From the NCBI RefSeq assembly GCF_029023725.1, contig NZ_CP119075.1, positions 1,421,501-1,485,500 on the forward strand: a stretch of DNA of 64,000 nucleotides. The letters run 5' to 3'. Shown in pieces: positions 37,887 through 46,509 of the stretch; the stretch's first letter is position 1; the number at the start of each line of letters is the position of its first letter. The translations under genes were made by a program, and so were the position numbers. The notes beneath the pieces are model-generated. The model was not told the DNA's origin, searched no databases, and worked only from the letters and a program-made list of their open reading frames with translations. This DNA is from Synoicihabitans lomoniglobus. Its GTDB lineage: Bacteria > Verrucomicrobiota > Verrucomicrobiia > Opitutales > Opitutaceae.

Positions 37887-37925
37887 TAGCCACAAAGCGG
37901 GGCAAAAGGACACAAAAAGCAAAGG
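37887..37925. repeat. CGCAAAGG-type intergenic repeat (left type), degenerate
   Basis: An A/C/G-rich stretch, GCCACAAAGCGGGGCAAAAGG and onward, placed between the thioesterase and polX. It is followed by the CTTCTTACTTC-type sequence at 37955-37990. Confidence 0.5.
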
Positions 37926-37993
37926 ACCGACCGATCGGGATCTTCCTTCACTTCTGGCTTCTTACTTCAAACTTCTGACGTCTTACTTCCCGC

Positions 37994-39757
37994 ATGACCA
38001 AGAATGAGATCGCTGAGCGGTTGGAAGAGATTGCGGTGTTGCTGGAATTGAAAGGGGAGAACCCCTTCAAAATCCGCGCCTATGGCGCGGGCGCTCGCGT
38101 GTTGGAGTCGCTGGAGACGGATGAATTCGAACAACTCGTAGCGGACGAAAAGCTCGATTCGATTAAGGGCGTGGGAACGGCCCTGGCGCAAAAGATCGGC
38201 GAACTGCACGCGACGGGGGAACTGGAGTTTTTGACCGAACTACGGGCGTCGATCGCACCCGGTTTGGTGGAGATGCTCGAAGTGCCTGGTCTCGGCGCGA
38301 AGAAAATCAAAGCGATCCACGACAAACTCGGCGTCGATACCATTGCGGGACTGGCTGAAGCCTGTGCCGACGGTCGAGTCGCGGATTTGGCGGGGTTTGG
38401 TGCGAAGTCGCAGGAGAAAATTGCCGAGGGAATCCGCAACCGCGAAGCTTACGGCAAGCGACATCTGTGGTGGCTGGCCAATGAGGTGGCGCAGCCGATA
38501 GTCAGCGGATTGCGAGCTCGTCCGGAAGTCGAGCGAGCCGAAGCGGCCGGTAGTTTGCGTCGCGGCATGGAAACGGTGGGCGACTTGGATTTCATCGTCG
38601 GTTCGTCCGATCCGGCCCCGGTGATGACATGGTTTTGCGAACTGCCGGAAGTGAAGGAAATCACGGCGCGTGGAGAGACCAAGTCGAGTGTGCGTTTCGA
38701 GAGTGGATTGCAGGCCGATCTGCGCATCGTGCCGCCGGCCCAGTTTGTTTTCGCGCTGCACCATTTCACCGGCTCCAAAGATCACAATGTGGCCATGCGG
38801 CAGCGCGCCCTCGAACGCGGGAAAAGCTTGTCGGAATGGGGACTCGTTCCGGCCAAAGGCGACGGCACGGCCAAGGAAAAAGCCGAGCGCGGCGAAAGCG
38901 TGGAAGTGGCTGACGAGGCGGGCCTGTTCGGAGAGCTCGGCATGTCGTTCGTGCCGCCGGCGCTGCGCGAGGGATTGGGTGAAATTGAAGCGGCCGAAGC
39001 CGGAGAGCTACCTTCGTTGGTCGCGTTGAGCGATCTGAAAGGCGCGTTTCACAACCACACCACGTCCAGCGATGGACGAAACACCTTGGCCGAAATGGTG
39101 GCCGCGGCGGAGCAACGCGGTTGGGCCTATCTCGGCATTGCGGATCACTCCAAGGCGAGTTTTCAAGCAAACGGTCTCGACGAAACACGGTTGCGAAAAC
39201 AGATCGCAGAAATTCGCGAATTGAACGGATCGGGCCGGTTTAAGACGCATGTTTTTGCGGGCAGCGAAGTGGATATTTTAACGGATGGGGCGCTCGATTT
39301 CAGTGATGAGCTGATGGCGGAATTGGATTACGTGGTCGCGTCCGTGCACAACGCGCTGACGCAGAGCGAAGCGGACATGACCAAGCGCATTATCCGGGCG
39401 GTGGAGAATCCGCATGTCACGATGCTCGGACACCCGACCGGTCGACTCCTCCTCCGCCGGGAAGCCAGCAAGGCCGACTTGAGCAAGATCATCGATGCCG
39501 CCATTGCGAACGACACGATCATCGAACTCAACGCAAGTCCATGGCGCTTGGATCTCGACTGGCGTTGGTGGCGCAAAGCGGCGGACCGAGGCTTGATCTG
39601 TGCGATCAACCCCGACGCTCACGAATGCGACGGCCTCGACCACGTGGCCGCCGGAATCAACTCCGCGCGCAAAGGCTGGCTGCAACCGCACCACATTCTG
39701 AATACGCGGTCGCTGAAGGATGTAAGAACGTGCTTTGCCCGGAAATCTTCGGTGTAG
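37994..39757 (+). CDS. polX: DNA polymerase/3'-5' exonuclease PolX
   Basis: A 587-residue protein with an N-terminal family X polymerase (HhH regions, [20 protein letters not shown] and [17 protein letters not shown], catalytic [11 protein letters not shown]) and a C-terminal PHP exonuclease/endonuclease ([35 protein letters not shown]). Bacterial PolX fills short gaps in base excision repair. The final TAG (39755-39757) is part of the TGTAGGAGC repeat, so the C-terminus was probably set by repeat insertion. Confidence 0.92.
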   Translation: MTKNEIAERLEEIAVLLELKGENPFKIRAYGAGARVLESLETDEFEQLVADEKLDSIKGVGTALAQKIGELHATGELEFLTELRASIAPGLVEMLEVPGLGAKKIKAIHDKLGVDTIAGLAEACADGRVADLAGFGAKSQEKIAEGIRNREAYGKRHLWWLANEVAQPIVSGLRARPEVERAEAAGSLRRGMETVGDLDFIVGSSDPAPVMTWFCELPEVKEITARGETKSSVRFESGLQADLRIVPPAQFVFALHHFTGSKDHNVAMRQRALERGKSLSEWGLVPAKGDGTAKEKAERGESVEVADEAGLFGELGMSFVPPALREGLGEIEAAEAGELPSLVALSDLKGAFHNHTTSSDGRNTLAEMVAAAEQRGWAYLGIADHSKASFQANGLDETRLRKQIAEIRELNGSGRFKTHVFAGSEVDILTDGALDFSDELMAELDYVVASVHNALTQSEADMTKRIIRAVENPHVTMLGHPTGRLLLRREASKADLSKIIDAAIANDTIIELNASPWRLDLDWRWWRKAADRGLICAINPDAHECDGLDHVAAGINSARKGWLQPHHILNTRSLKDVRTCFARKSSV

Positions 39758-39836
39758 GAGCAGCGTTTGCGCGCGATTTTTTATGGAGGCGGAACGTTGG
39801 TTTGAGATGGGGAATCGCGCGCGAGTCCGCTCCTGC
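39753..39836. repeat. TAGGAGC inverted repeat, copy 1 (spans the polX stop)
   Basis: Left arm TGTAGGAGCAGCGTTTGCGC continues to the CGCGAT at 39777. The right arm at 39813-39835, ATCGCGCGCGAG then GCTCCTGC, is its imperfect reverse complement. The arms flank 35 bases. The left arm contains the polX stop codon. Confidence 0.75.
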
Positions 39837-39898
39837 TGGTGGATCGATCGTGTTCGTCGGCATGACCTTCCGGTAGTCGGCCAGAAATTGGTCCGGCC

Positions 39899-39930
39899 AT
39901 TTTCGCGTCTTACCGCCTTTGCGTTAAAAA
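39899..39930. repeat. CTTTGCGTTAA-type intergenic repeat (right type)
   Basis: TTTTCGCGTCTTACCGCC followed by TTTGCGTTAAAAA, one of about a dozen members of this family between 37 and 50 kb. It lies 43 bases before gmd. Confidence 0.6.
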
Positions 39931-39972
39931 ACACTGACAGCTGATCGCAGATTACTGAATGCTTCTCTTTCC

Positions 39973-41007
39973 ATGAAAAAGGCACTGATCACCGGTATCA
40001 CCGGCCAAGACGGATCTTACTTAGCGGAGTTGCTCCTGAACAAGGGCTACGCGGTGCATGGCTTGGTGCGACGGGCGAGCGCCTACAACCGAACTCGGAT
40101 TGACCATCTTCGGACAGATGAGAACCTAGCGAACGGTCGACTCGTGCTTCATTATGGTGAGTTGAACGATTTGACGTCATTCCACCGCCTGCTCCACAAA
40201 ATCGAGCCGAATGAGATCTATCACTTGGCCGGCCAAAGCCACGTGGGCCTTAGTTTTGAGATCCCGGAAGTCACCTGTCTCGAGAACGGCATGGCGACGC
40301 TGCATCTGTTGGAGGCGATGCGCGAAATGAAAACTGACGTCCGACTCTATCTGGCGGGGAGTTCAGAAATTTTCGGTGCGCCCCAAGCAGGGCCGCAGAC
40401 GGAACTTACCCCGTTGGATCCACGTAATCCCTACGGCGCAGCCAAGGCGTTTGCCTTCAACTTGGGCAAAATCTACCGAGAATCACACGGCCTTTATGTC
40501 GCCAACGGGATCCTCTATAATCACGAGTCGCCCCACCGCGGGGAGAATTTCGTAACTCGTAAGATCAGCATGGCGGCGGCGCGCTGGGCGGGAGGGCAAA
40601 AAGCTCCGCTTGAACTCGGCAACCTCGATGGGTGTCGCGATTGGGGCTATGCGGCGGAATACGTCGAAGGCATGTGGCGCATGTTGCAAGCGGAGAACGG
40701 AGCCGATTTTGTGTTGGCCACCGGCGTGCTCACGACGGTGCGAGAATTCGCTCGGGCCGCCTATGCTGCCATCGGCGTTGAACTGGAGTTTGCAGGTGCG
40801 GGGCCAACCGAAGTCGGTCGCTGCGCCCGGACCCGCGAAATCGTGGTGACCGTTTCTCCGCGCTTTTACCGGCCGGTCGACGCCACTCACTTACTGGGCG
40901 ACGCCACCAAAGCACGTGAGGTCTTGGGGTGGTCGCCACAAACCGCTGCGACCGACCTGGCAAAGCTGATGGTCGAAACCGACGTCGCTCGAGTTGGTGC
41001 CCACTGA
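39973..41007 (+). CDS. gmd: GDP-mannose 4,6-dehydratase
   Basis: A 344-residue extended short-chain dehydrogenase with the NAD fold GITGQDGSYLAELLL, the LHYGELNDLTSFHRLLHKI block, active-site triad residues near LAGSSEIFG, and the YGAAK catalytic Tyr-Lys. It converts GDP-mannose to GDP-4-keto-6-deoxymannose, the precursor of fucose, rhamnose and perosamine. GDP-mannose would come from manC at 21.8 kb. No GDP-fucose synthase is adjacent. Confidence 0.92.
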   Translation: MKKALITGITGQDGSYLAELLLNKGYAVHGLVRRASAYNRTRIDHLRTDENLANGRLVLHYGELNDLTSFHRLLHKIEPNEIYHLAGQSHVGLSFEIPEVTCLENGMATLHLLEAMREMKTDVRLYLAGSSEIFGAPQAGPQTELTPLDPRNPYGAAKAFAFNLGKIYRESHGLYVANGILYNHESPHRGENFVTRKISMAAARWAGGQKAPLELGNLDGCRDWGYAAEYVEGMWRMLQAENGADFVLATGVLTTVREFARAAYAAIGVELEFAGAGPTEVGRCARTREIVVTVSPRFYRPVDATHLLGDATKAREVLGWSPQTAATDLAKLMVETDVARVGAH

Positions 41008-41209
41008 GCATCTAAAACTACCGAAGGTGAATTTACCGCAACGCCGCCAAAACGGCAGGGCCCGGAAAGCCGCGGCATGAGACAAGCAGCTCTCGGCGGT
41101 CATGGAACCGCAGAGACTTTGCGCGAGAAATAGCCTTTTCAAGAAACCCGATCAACTAAAGTCGGCTATAATAAACAATATCACCGCGCGAGTTCTCCAT
41201 ACCTTGTCA

Positions 41210-41237
41210 CCGCTTCAACGCCAAAGCGTTGAAGCGG
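41210..41237. other. Perfect 12-bp stem-loop between gmd and the epimerase gene
   Basis: CCGCTTCAACGC, loop CAAA, then its exact complement. No T-run follows, so it is not a classical terminator. A perfect TATAAT lies upstream at 41167-41172, so the hairpin may sit in the leader of the epimerase transcript. The rest of the 291-base gap shows nothing else. Confidence 0.55.
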
Positions 41238-41298
41238 GAACGCGGGCGGCACACCTCGGCGCTTGCACCCGCGACAGTCGTCCGCTCGCCTCCCTTGA

Positions 41299-42348
41299 AT
41301 GCAACCCGTCGTCCCTTCGACCTATTTGTTGACCGGTGCAGCCGGATTTATCGGAGCCCGCACGGCGGAGCTGCTACTTGCGGCCGGGCATCACGTAGTG
41401 GGGGTTGATAATCTCAACGCTTACTACGACGTGCGGCTCAAGGATCATCGCCTGCACCGCTTGCTCCAAGGTGATGGTTCACGTGTTGGTTCTGCTCCGG
41501 ACGCTTCCGCATTCGCAGTCGGTGAGTCGCGGGCAGGAAACTTCACTTTTGTCCCCATGGACATCGAGGACCCGGCGGCGGTGGCGGCTTTGTTTGAGCG
41601 CTGGCAATTTGATGCGGTGATCAATCTCGCGGCGCGAGCAGGGGTGCGGTATTCGGTCGAGCATCCCGAAGTTTACGCGTCGACCAACGTATCGGGTGGC
41701 GTGAACTTGCTTCAGGCCATGGCCCGGACAGGGGTCAAAAAATACGTCCTCGCCTCCTCTTCCTCGCTCTATGCGGGGGCCATGCCTCCGTTCAGCGAGA
41801 CGGACGACGTCACGCGGCCGTTGTCGCCATACGCGGCCTCGAAACTGGGCGCTGAAGCCATGGCTTGTGCCTTCCATCACATGCACGACATCGACGCGAC
41901 GGTATTACGTTATTTCACGGTATATGGGCCGGCGGGACGTCCGGACATGAGTCCGTTTCGTTTTATCAAATGGATCGACGAAGGCACCCCCATTGAGCTG
42001 TTTGGCGACGGCAGCCAGACACGCGATTTCACGTTCGTGGACGACATTGCGGCAGGCACCATTGCGGCGCTTCGCCCCGTGGGTTACGACGTCGTCAATC
42101 TCGGCGGCGGCAATGAGCCCATGGCGATCAATCGCATGATTCAGGGTTTTGAACGTGCGCTGAACAAGTCGGCGGTGATCGATCGCAAACCATTTCACTT
42201 AGGGGATATGCGGAACACGCAGGCCGATGTGAGCAAGGCAGCACGACTGTTAAACTGGACTCCTCAGGTTAAACCCGAGGTCGGCTTTGATCGCACCGTG
42301 GCGTGGTATGAAGCCAATCGTAGTTGGCTGAAGGATATCCAGTTGTAG
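41299..42348 (+). CDS. NAD-dependent epimerase (UDP-glucuronate 4-epimerase-like)
   Basis: A 349-residue extended SDR with the NAD fold LLTGAAGFIGARTAELLL, VDNLNAYYDVRLKDHRL, the LASSSSLYAG block and the catalytic SPYAASKLGAE. VDNLNxYYDxxLK is characteristic of the UDP-glucuronate/galacturonate 4-epimerases (CapI/GAE group). UDP-glucuronate would come from the dehydrogenase at 16.7 kb. Exact sugar is inferred, not proven. Confidence 0.82.
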   Translation: MQPVVPSTYLLTGAAGFIGARTAELLLAAGHHVVGVDNLNAYYDVRLKDHRLHRLLQGDGSRVGSAPDASAFAVGESRAGNFTFVPMDIEDPAAVAALFERWQFDAVINLAARAGVRYSVEHPEVYASTNVSGGVNLLQAMARTGVKKYVLASSSSLYAGAMPPFSETDDVTRPLSPYAASKLGAEAMACAFHHMHDIDATVLRYFTVYGPAGRPDMSPFRFIKWIDEGTPIELFGDGSQTRDFTFVDDIAAGTIAALRPVGYDVVNLGGGNEPMAINRMIQGFERALNKSAVIDRKPFHLGDMRNTQADVSKAARLLNWTPQVKPEVGFDRTVAWYEANRSWLKDIQL

Positions 42349-42460
42349 CGCGGCTGCGCCGCGTAAGTTGCAACCGAACAAGTAACAAATTTCAAGTGAT
42401 CGAGCGGGGAGAGCGGATGTATGGAGTAAGAAGTTTGAAGGCGGAGGCAGGAGGGGAACC

Positions 42461-42500
42461 TTGGCGACCTTCGCGTCCTAGCGTCTCTGCGTTAAAAAAT
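42461..42500. repeat. CTTTGCGTTAA-type intergenic repeat (right type)
   Basis: TTGGCGACCTTCGCGTCCTA then GCGTCTCTGCGTTAAAAAA. Confidence 0.6.
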
Positions 42501-42523
42501 TCAGGTCGCTGAAACTACCACAA

Positions 42524-42616
42524 TGTAGGAGCGAGTGCACTCGCGATGATTGCGGTGGAGTGGGGCCATGGGGTCGGCGGAGAGGCAGGATGATCGCGCG
42601 CAAGCGAGCTCCTACC
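42524..42616. repeat. TAGGAGC inverted repeat, copy 2
   Basis: Left arm TGTAGGAGCGAGTGCACTCG, itself containing the palindrome GCGAGTGCACTCGC, then CGATGAT. The right arm at 42592-42615, GATCGCGCGCAAGCGAG then CTCCTAC, is the imperfect complement. Confidence 0.75.
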
Positions 42617-42637
42617 GGTGGATATTGAGGTCGATCC

Positions 42638-42662
42638 GGACCGGGTGGAACCGGTCCTTCCG
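42638..42662 (-). repeat. GGAGGGAC hairpin repeat, CGG-stem type
   Basis: GGACCGG, loop GTGGAA, CCGGTCC: a perfect 7-bp stem. It ends 16 bases before palindrome copy 4. Confidence 0.75.
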
Positions 42663-42678
42663 AGGGGCAGCGTCTCCG

Positions 42679-42701
42679 AGTGTAACCATTATGGTTACAC
42701 T
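42679..42701. repeat. GTGTAACCAT palindrome, copy 4
   Basis: Perfect 11-bp arms around a central T, in a convergent gap. This placement argues against a simple promoter operator. Confidence 0.85.
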
Positions 42702-42742
42702 TTCGCCGGACTGGATGGATACGGTCGTTCCGCAGGATTTCC

Positions 42743-42768
42743 GGAGGGACGACTTCCACGTCGTCCGC
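42743..42768 (+). repeat. GGAGGGAC hairpin repeat, GAC-stem type
   Basis: GGAGGGACGAC, loop TTCCAC, GTCGTCCGC, with a perfect 7-bp stem. Confidence 0.78.
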
Positions 42769-42784
42769 AGTTGCCTCTTAGGAC

Positions 42785-42811
42785 GCGGACCGGGTGGAAC
42801 CGGTCCCTCCC
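42785..42811 (-). repeat. GGAGGGAC hairpin repeat, CGG-stem type
   Basis: GCGGACCGG, loop GTGGAA, CCGGTCCCTCC. It ends eight bases before the cysC stop and may act as its 3' hairpin. Confidence 0.75.
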
Positions 42812-42818
42812 GAAGGCT

Positions 42819-43406
42819 TCACCTCACCAACGACCGCGCTTGCTGGACGCAGGCGGTGAGGTCGGCTGCTTCGGTATCGATGATGTGGTCTCCATCGGCA
42901 TCGGTCGGTTCTTCAAATCCGGAATCCTTACCGGTGAATTGTTTCACTTCGCCGGCCGCGACTTTGGCGTAAAGACCTTTGGGGTCACGAGCTTGGCAGG
43001 CTTCAAAGGAGGCTTTCACGTAAACGAGCTGAAGATCGGTGTCGCCGATGATCTCACGCGCGGATTCGCGGAGTTCCCGTTTGGGCGTGATGAAACTGAC
43101 CAAGGTGATCAATCCGGTTTCGGCGAACAATTTGGCGACCTCGGCGATGCGACGAATATTCTCCCGGCGATCGTCGTCGGAGAAACCGAGGTTGCGATTG
43201 AGGCCGGCGCGCACGTTGTCGCCGTCGAGCACTTTCGTCAGACGACTGGCCGCGTGGAGTTCGCGTTCCAGCGCGGCGGCGATGGTGGACTTGCCGGAAC
43301 CGCTCAGGCCGTAGAACCAAATTACCTGCCCTGATTGGCCGAGTTGTTTTTCCTTTTCGGCACGAGCAACGAGTTTGTCGTGAGTGGTGTAGATGTGGTC
43401 TGGCAT
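42819..43406 (-). CDS. cysC: Adenylylsulfate (APS) kinase
   Basis: A 195-residue kinase that phosphorylates APS to PAPS. The P-loop GLSGSGKST, the LDGDNVRAGLNRNLGFS block and the lid region around FEACQARDPKGLYAKVAAGE are all canonical. The ATG at 43406 removes a poorly conserved 34-residue extension. With cysD, cysN and cysQ on the same strand upstream, it completes sulfate activation to PAPS. No PAPS reductase is present, so PAPS may serve sulfotransferases such as the one at 9.8 kb; this is inference. Confidence 0.92.
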   Translation of the reverse strand: MPDHIYTTHDKLVARAEKEKQLGQSGQVIWFYGLSGSGKSTIAAALERELHAASRLTKVLDGDNVRAGLNRNLGFSDDDRRENIRRIAEVAKLFAETGLITLVSFITPKRELRESAREIIGDTDLQLVYVKASFEACQARDPKGLYAKVAAGEVKQFTGKDSGFEEPTDADGDHIIDTEAADLTACVQQARSLVR

Positions 43407-43479
43407 GGAAGGAGAGCCGGTGGAGGGAAAGTAAGAAAGTGTCGGTTTGCCGACAAGGTGCGAAGGTGGTCGGATTTCT

Positions 43480-43600
43480 AACGCAAAGGCGCGGGGCCGC
43501 GAAGGCAACGATAGGGCGAGGGTTAGGTGGTATTCATCCCTTCTGTTTACGATTTTAGCATTCCGCCTTTTGGCGTCTTTTGTGTCTTCTTGCGGCCAAA
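43480..43600. repeat. CGCAAAGG left-type and CTTTTG right-type repeat pair, gene-less
   Basis: The left member AACGCAAAGGCGCGGGGCCG (43480-43510) and the right member from 43564 (CCGCCTTTTGGCGTC, then TTGTGTCTTCTTGCGGCC) are inverted relative to each other and flank about 50 bases. They fill the cysC-cysQ gap. Confidence 0.55.
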
Positions 43601-44371
43601 TCAGTTATGAAGCCTGCCGAGCAAGACGGTGTCGCCAATCGTGAGCAGGGAACCGTTGCGGTATTCAAGTTTACCATACATCAATGGTGCCTGCGAAGGG
43701 TGATTCAGCACAGCACCGCCGGCGAATTCGACGATGGCCTGCGCGGCGGCGGTGTCCCACTCCATGGTCGGCACATCGCGGAGGTAGATGTCGGCCGCCC
43801 CTTCCGCGACAAGACAGAATTTCAGTGAGCTACCGATGCTGAGACATTCGGCGTTCGGAAAGCGCGCGAGCAGCGCTTTAACCTCGGGCCCCGCGTGATC
43901 GCGACTGGCGACGATGCGCAGCGTTTTCCGGGCGGGCACACACTGGATGGCGACGGGAGCGGAATCGCGTTCCGCGCGCCAGGCGCCGCCATCGTGATCG
44001 GCGCCATAGGTCACGCCCGAGACGGGAACATGCACAATACCCGCGACGGGTTTTCCGCTTTCGATCAGCCCGATGTTCACGGTGAAGCTACCGGTTTGTT
44101 TGATGAACTCCTTGGTGCCGTCAACGGGATCGACCAGGAAAAAACGGGAGGCTTTGGCAATGGCGTCATCGCGTTCTTGGTCCTCCTCAGAGACGACGGG
44201 GATGTCGGGAAACGTCGCTCGGAGCCGGGAGGTGATCAAGCGGTGGGAAGCGAGATCGGCCTGGGTCAGCGGAGAGTTGTCGGCCTTCGCATCAACGGTC
44301 AGCGGCTGGCCGTAGAACTTGAGCGTTTCGAGGCCGGCGGCCTCAGCGATTTCGCGAAGAATAGAGAGCAT
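43601..44371 (-). CDS. cysQ: 3'(2'),5'-bisphosphate nucleotidase
   Basis: A 256-residue Mg-dependent, inositol-monophosphatase-fold enzyme that clears PAP left over from PAPS use. It shows the metal motif DPVDGTKEFIKQTGSFTVNIGL, ENSPLTQAD-like NSPLTQADLASH near residue 33, and MEWDTAAAQAIVEFAGGAV near the end. Length and motif order fit CysQ. It lies between cysN and cysC on the same strand, consistent with one sulfate-activation cluster. Confidence 0.9.
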   Translation of the reverse strand: MLSILREIAEAAGLETLKFYGQPLTVDAKADNSPLTQADLASHRLITSRLRATFPDIPVVSEEDQERDDAIAKASRFFLVDPVDGTKEFIKQTGSFTVNIGLIESGKPVAGIVHVPVSGVTYGADHDGGAWRAERDSAPVAIQCVPARKTLRIVASRDHAGPEVKALLARFPNAECLSIGSSLKFCLVAEGAADIYLRDVPTMEWDTAAAQAIVEFAGGAVLNHPSQAPLMYGKLEYRNGSLLTIGDTVLLGRLHN

Positions 44372-44390
44372 GGGATGATGGGACTGATTT

Positions 44391-44484
44391 CAACGCAAAG
44401 GCGTGGAGTCGGAAAGGACGCGATGCGATCACTTATGCAGAAAGACGCTAGCGCGCTTTGCGTCTTAGCGACATTGCGTTAAGA
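44391..44484. repeat. CGCAAAGG/CTTTGCG inverted repeat pair, gene-less
   Basis: The left member CAACGCAAAGGCGTGGAGTC (44391-44424) and the right member GCGCGCTTTGCGTCTTAGCG plus ACATTGCGTTAAG (44451-44484) lie about 25 bases apart. Confidence 0.6.
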
Positions 44485-44498
44485 ACTTCATTGACATG

Positions 44499-44669
44499 AA
44501 TTTTCAAATTCAACGGATCATGCCTGCGGCGACCGTTTGCTGGTGCGGCTGCCCGGAGCGGGCGCCCGCCGCCCCAGGTCCGTGCTGTCGCACTGCGTCG
44601 TTTGAAAGCATTTCTTCGAAACGCATTTTCCAACTCAACGGATCATGCCTGCGGCGACTGTTTGCTGAA
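44499..44669 (-). pseudogene. Two degenerate copies of the cysN 3' end
   Basis: On the minus strand, two segments (ggatcatgcc cores at 44515 and 44640) each encode QTVAAGMIR followed by TGA, the same C-terminal peptide as cysN (ETVAAGMIR). The repeat period is 125 bases between them and 138 to the real cysN end. Over eight codons the copies differ from cysN at five third positions without changing an amino acid. Confidence 0.7.
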
Positions 44670-44772
44670 TGGACTGCCCGGTGGGCGCCCGTCCATTCAG
44701 GTCCGGTGGACCGAGTCGGTGAACGACTCGCCATCTCCGCGCTGTCGCGCTGCGTCATTACACTCGACGGTG

Positions 44773-46044
44773 TCATCGGATCATGCCCGCTGCCACCGTC
44801 TCATTTGAAAATTCGTCGACGAGGATGACGCTGCCGGTGATGCGGTTTTTGCGGTAGGAATCGTAGAAGAGGGGGGCGGAGGTGCGCAGCGTGACGCGGG
44901 CGATGTCGTTTAAGCCGACCGTCTTGTCGTCTTCGTGTTTGTGGAGGGTGTTGACGTCGACTTTGTAGTGCACGTCACGGACCACGGCGCGGCATTCCTT
45001 GCTGGTGTGGCGCAGCAAGTATTTGCCGCGTGGTTGCAGGGTTTTCTTTTCGGAAAACCAGCAGATCATCAGGTCGATATCCTGACCGACCTCCGGCTGA
45101 TTGTTGGGCTTGGCCAACATGTCACCGCGGCTGAGATCGATTTCGCGATCCAAGGTGATGGTCACAGAATGGGGGCTGAATGCTTCGGCGCGCTCGCCGT
45201 CGTGAGTGTGGATCGCTTTGACCTTGGCGTTGAATCCACTGGGCAGAACGGTGACATCGTCACCCGGCTTGAAGACCCCACTGGCGACGCGGCCGGCGAA
45301 ACCACGGAAGTCATGCCACTCGTCCGAGTGGGGACGGATCACGTATTGCACCGGAAAACGGGGATCAACGTGGTTGACGTCGGTGCCGATGTAAACGGTC
45401 TCGAGATGATAGAGTAGGGACGCGCCTTGATACCAGGGGGTATTGGCGGACTTCGAGACCACATTGTCACCATGGAGAGCGCTGATGGGAATGAAGGTGA
45501 TTTCGGGCACATCAAGCCGACTGGCGAAGTCCTTGTAGGCGGTGACGATTTCGTTGAACCGGTCCTGGCTCCAGTCGACCAAGTCCATTTTGTTCACGGC
45601 CACGGTGATGTGTTTGATGCCCAACAGCGAAGAGATGAACGAGTGTCGGCAGGTTTGCTCGATGACGCCCTTCCGGGCGTCGACAAGGATGATGGCGAGA
45701 TTGGCCGTCGACGCGCCGGTGACCATGTTGCGGGTGTATTGCGTGTGGCCCGGGGTGTCGGAGATGATGAATTTACGGCGTGGCGTGGCGAAGTAGCGGT
45801 AGGCGACATCGATCGTGATGCCCTGTTCGCGTTCGGCGCGCAGTCCATCGGTGAGGAGGGCGAGATCGAGATGCCCATCGCCGCGCTGCTTGGACGTGCG
45901 TTCGATCGAATCGAGCTGATCTTCGAAGATCGTCTTGGTGTCATACATGAGCCGCCCGATAAGGGTGCTCTTGCCGTCGTCAACGGACCCCGCCGTGGTA
46001 AAGCGGAGCAGTTCCATTTCATTGTAATTCGCTGGTGATGTCAT
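44773..46044 (-). CDS. cysN: Sulfate adenylyltransferase subunit 1 (GTPase)
   Basis: A 423-residue EF-Tu-like GTPase that drives APS formation by CysD. The G1 motif is GSVDDGKSTLIGRL, G3 DTPGHTQYTRNM and G4 NKMD. C-terminal beta barrels end in ETVAAGMIR. The ATG at 46044 is preferred; the frame continues upstream only into the repeat. In most genomes cysN directly follows cysD, but here a GxxExxY gene with flanking repeats separates them. Confidence 0.93.
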   Translation of the reverse strand: MTSPANYNEMELLRFTTAGSVDDGKSTLIGRLMYDTKTIFEDQLDSIERTSKQRGDGHLDLALLTDGLRAEREQGITIDVAYRYFATPRRKFIISDTPGHTQYTRNMVTGASTANLAIILVDARKGVIEQTCRHSFISSLLGIKHITVAVNKMDLVDWSQDRFNEIVTAYKDFASRLDVPEITFIPISALHGDNVVSKSANTPWYQGASLLYHLETVYIGTDVNHVDPRFPVQYVIRPHSDEWHDFRGFAGRVASGVFKPGDDVTVLPSGFNAKVKAIHTHDGERAEAFSPHSVTITLDREIDLSRGDMLAKPNNQPEVGQDIDLMICWFSEKKTLQPRGKYLLRHTSKECRAVVRDVHYKVDVNTLHKHEDDKTVGLNDIARVTLRTSAPLFYDSYRKNRITGSVILVDEFSNETVAAGMIR

Positions 46045-46069
46045 AGCCGCAAAAAGGCGCAAAAACTAA
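46041..46069. repeat. Left repeat of the GxxExxY unit in the cysDN operon
   Basis: TCATAGCCGCAAAAAGGCGC then AAAAACTAA. It overlaps the cysN start codon on one side and the GxxExxY stop codon on the other, and is inverted relative to the repeat at 46510. Confidence 0.6.
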
Positions 46070-46458
46070 TTGATTTGAGAAAGGGCAAACTTGCGGACCT
46101 CGAGGCGAGGGGATCCGAAGTTAATGAGTAAGCCGTGTTCGATTTGGGAGGACCGAAGATAGCCGAGGATTTGTGAAACATGGTCGTCGGAAAGTTGCCG
46201 AACAGCTTTTAGCTCAACGATGATTTGGTCGGCGACGAAGAGGTCGGCAAAAAGGTCTCCCAGCAGCGTTCCATCTTCGTCGTAAACCGGGACCGGATGT
46301 TGCTGTTTAACGCTTACGCCTTGTTTGCTCAGGCGGTGGAGCATTCCGTTTTCGTAAATTTTTTCGAGATGGCCGTGACGGAGGTGGCGTTGAAGAGCGA
46401 AGGCTGTTTCGCGAATCTGATCACACAGGAGAAATACAGGATCTTTGGAGGGTGTCAT
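46066..46458 (-). CDS. GxxExxY protein (PD-(D/E)XK nuclease-like), intact
   Basis: A 130-residue member of the GxxExxY family. The name motif is GHLEKIY near residue 28. The nuclease-like core ADLFVADQIIVELKAVRQLS keeps the D...ELK pattern of PD-(D/E)XK enzymes, followed by the conserved SQILGYLR and GLLINFGSP segments. Biochemical function is not established. I set the start at the ATG at 46458. It lies between cysD and cysN and is bracketed by inverted CGCAAAGG/CTTTGCG repeats, suggesting insertion into the operon. Confidence 0.88.
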   Translation of the reverse strand: MTPSKDPVFLLCDQIRETAFALQRHLRHGHLEKIYENGMLHRLSKQGVSVKQQHPVPVYDEDGTLLGDLFADLFVADQIIVELKAVRQLSDDHVSQILGYLRSSQIEHGLLINFGSPRLEVRKFALSQIN

Positions 46459-46509
46459 AACACCCTTTGTAACGGATTTCCCCGGTGCCTTTTTCACGAA
46501 AGCTCGATT

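Larger units (their letters stand above)
42349..42818. other. 470-bp repeat-filled convergent gap
   Basis: No supported gene lies between the epimerase and cysC. The gap is packed with a CTTTGCG-type repeat, the second TAGGAGC inverted repeat, one GTGTAACCAT palindrome and three hairpin-family repeats, listed separately. Confidence 0.7.
44372..44772. other. 401-bp gap between cysN and cysQ
   Basis: Contains one inverted pair of the CGCAAAGG/CTTTGCG repeats and two degenerate copies of the cysN 3' end, described separately. It holds no supported gene. Confidence 0.7.

Noticed and set aside
44510..44776. 88-codon minus-strand ORF ending in TVAAGMIR
   Set aside because: It is the reading frame through two degenerate cysN 3' ends and hairpin-rich sequence, so I treat it as remnant, not as a gene.
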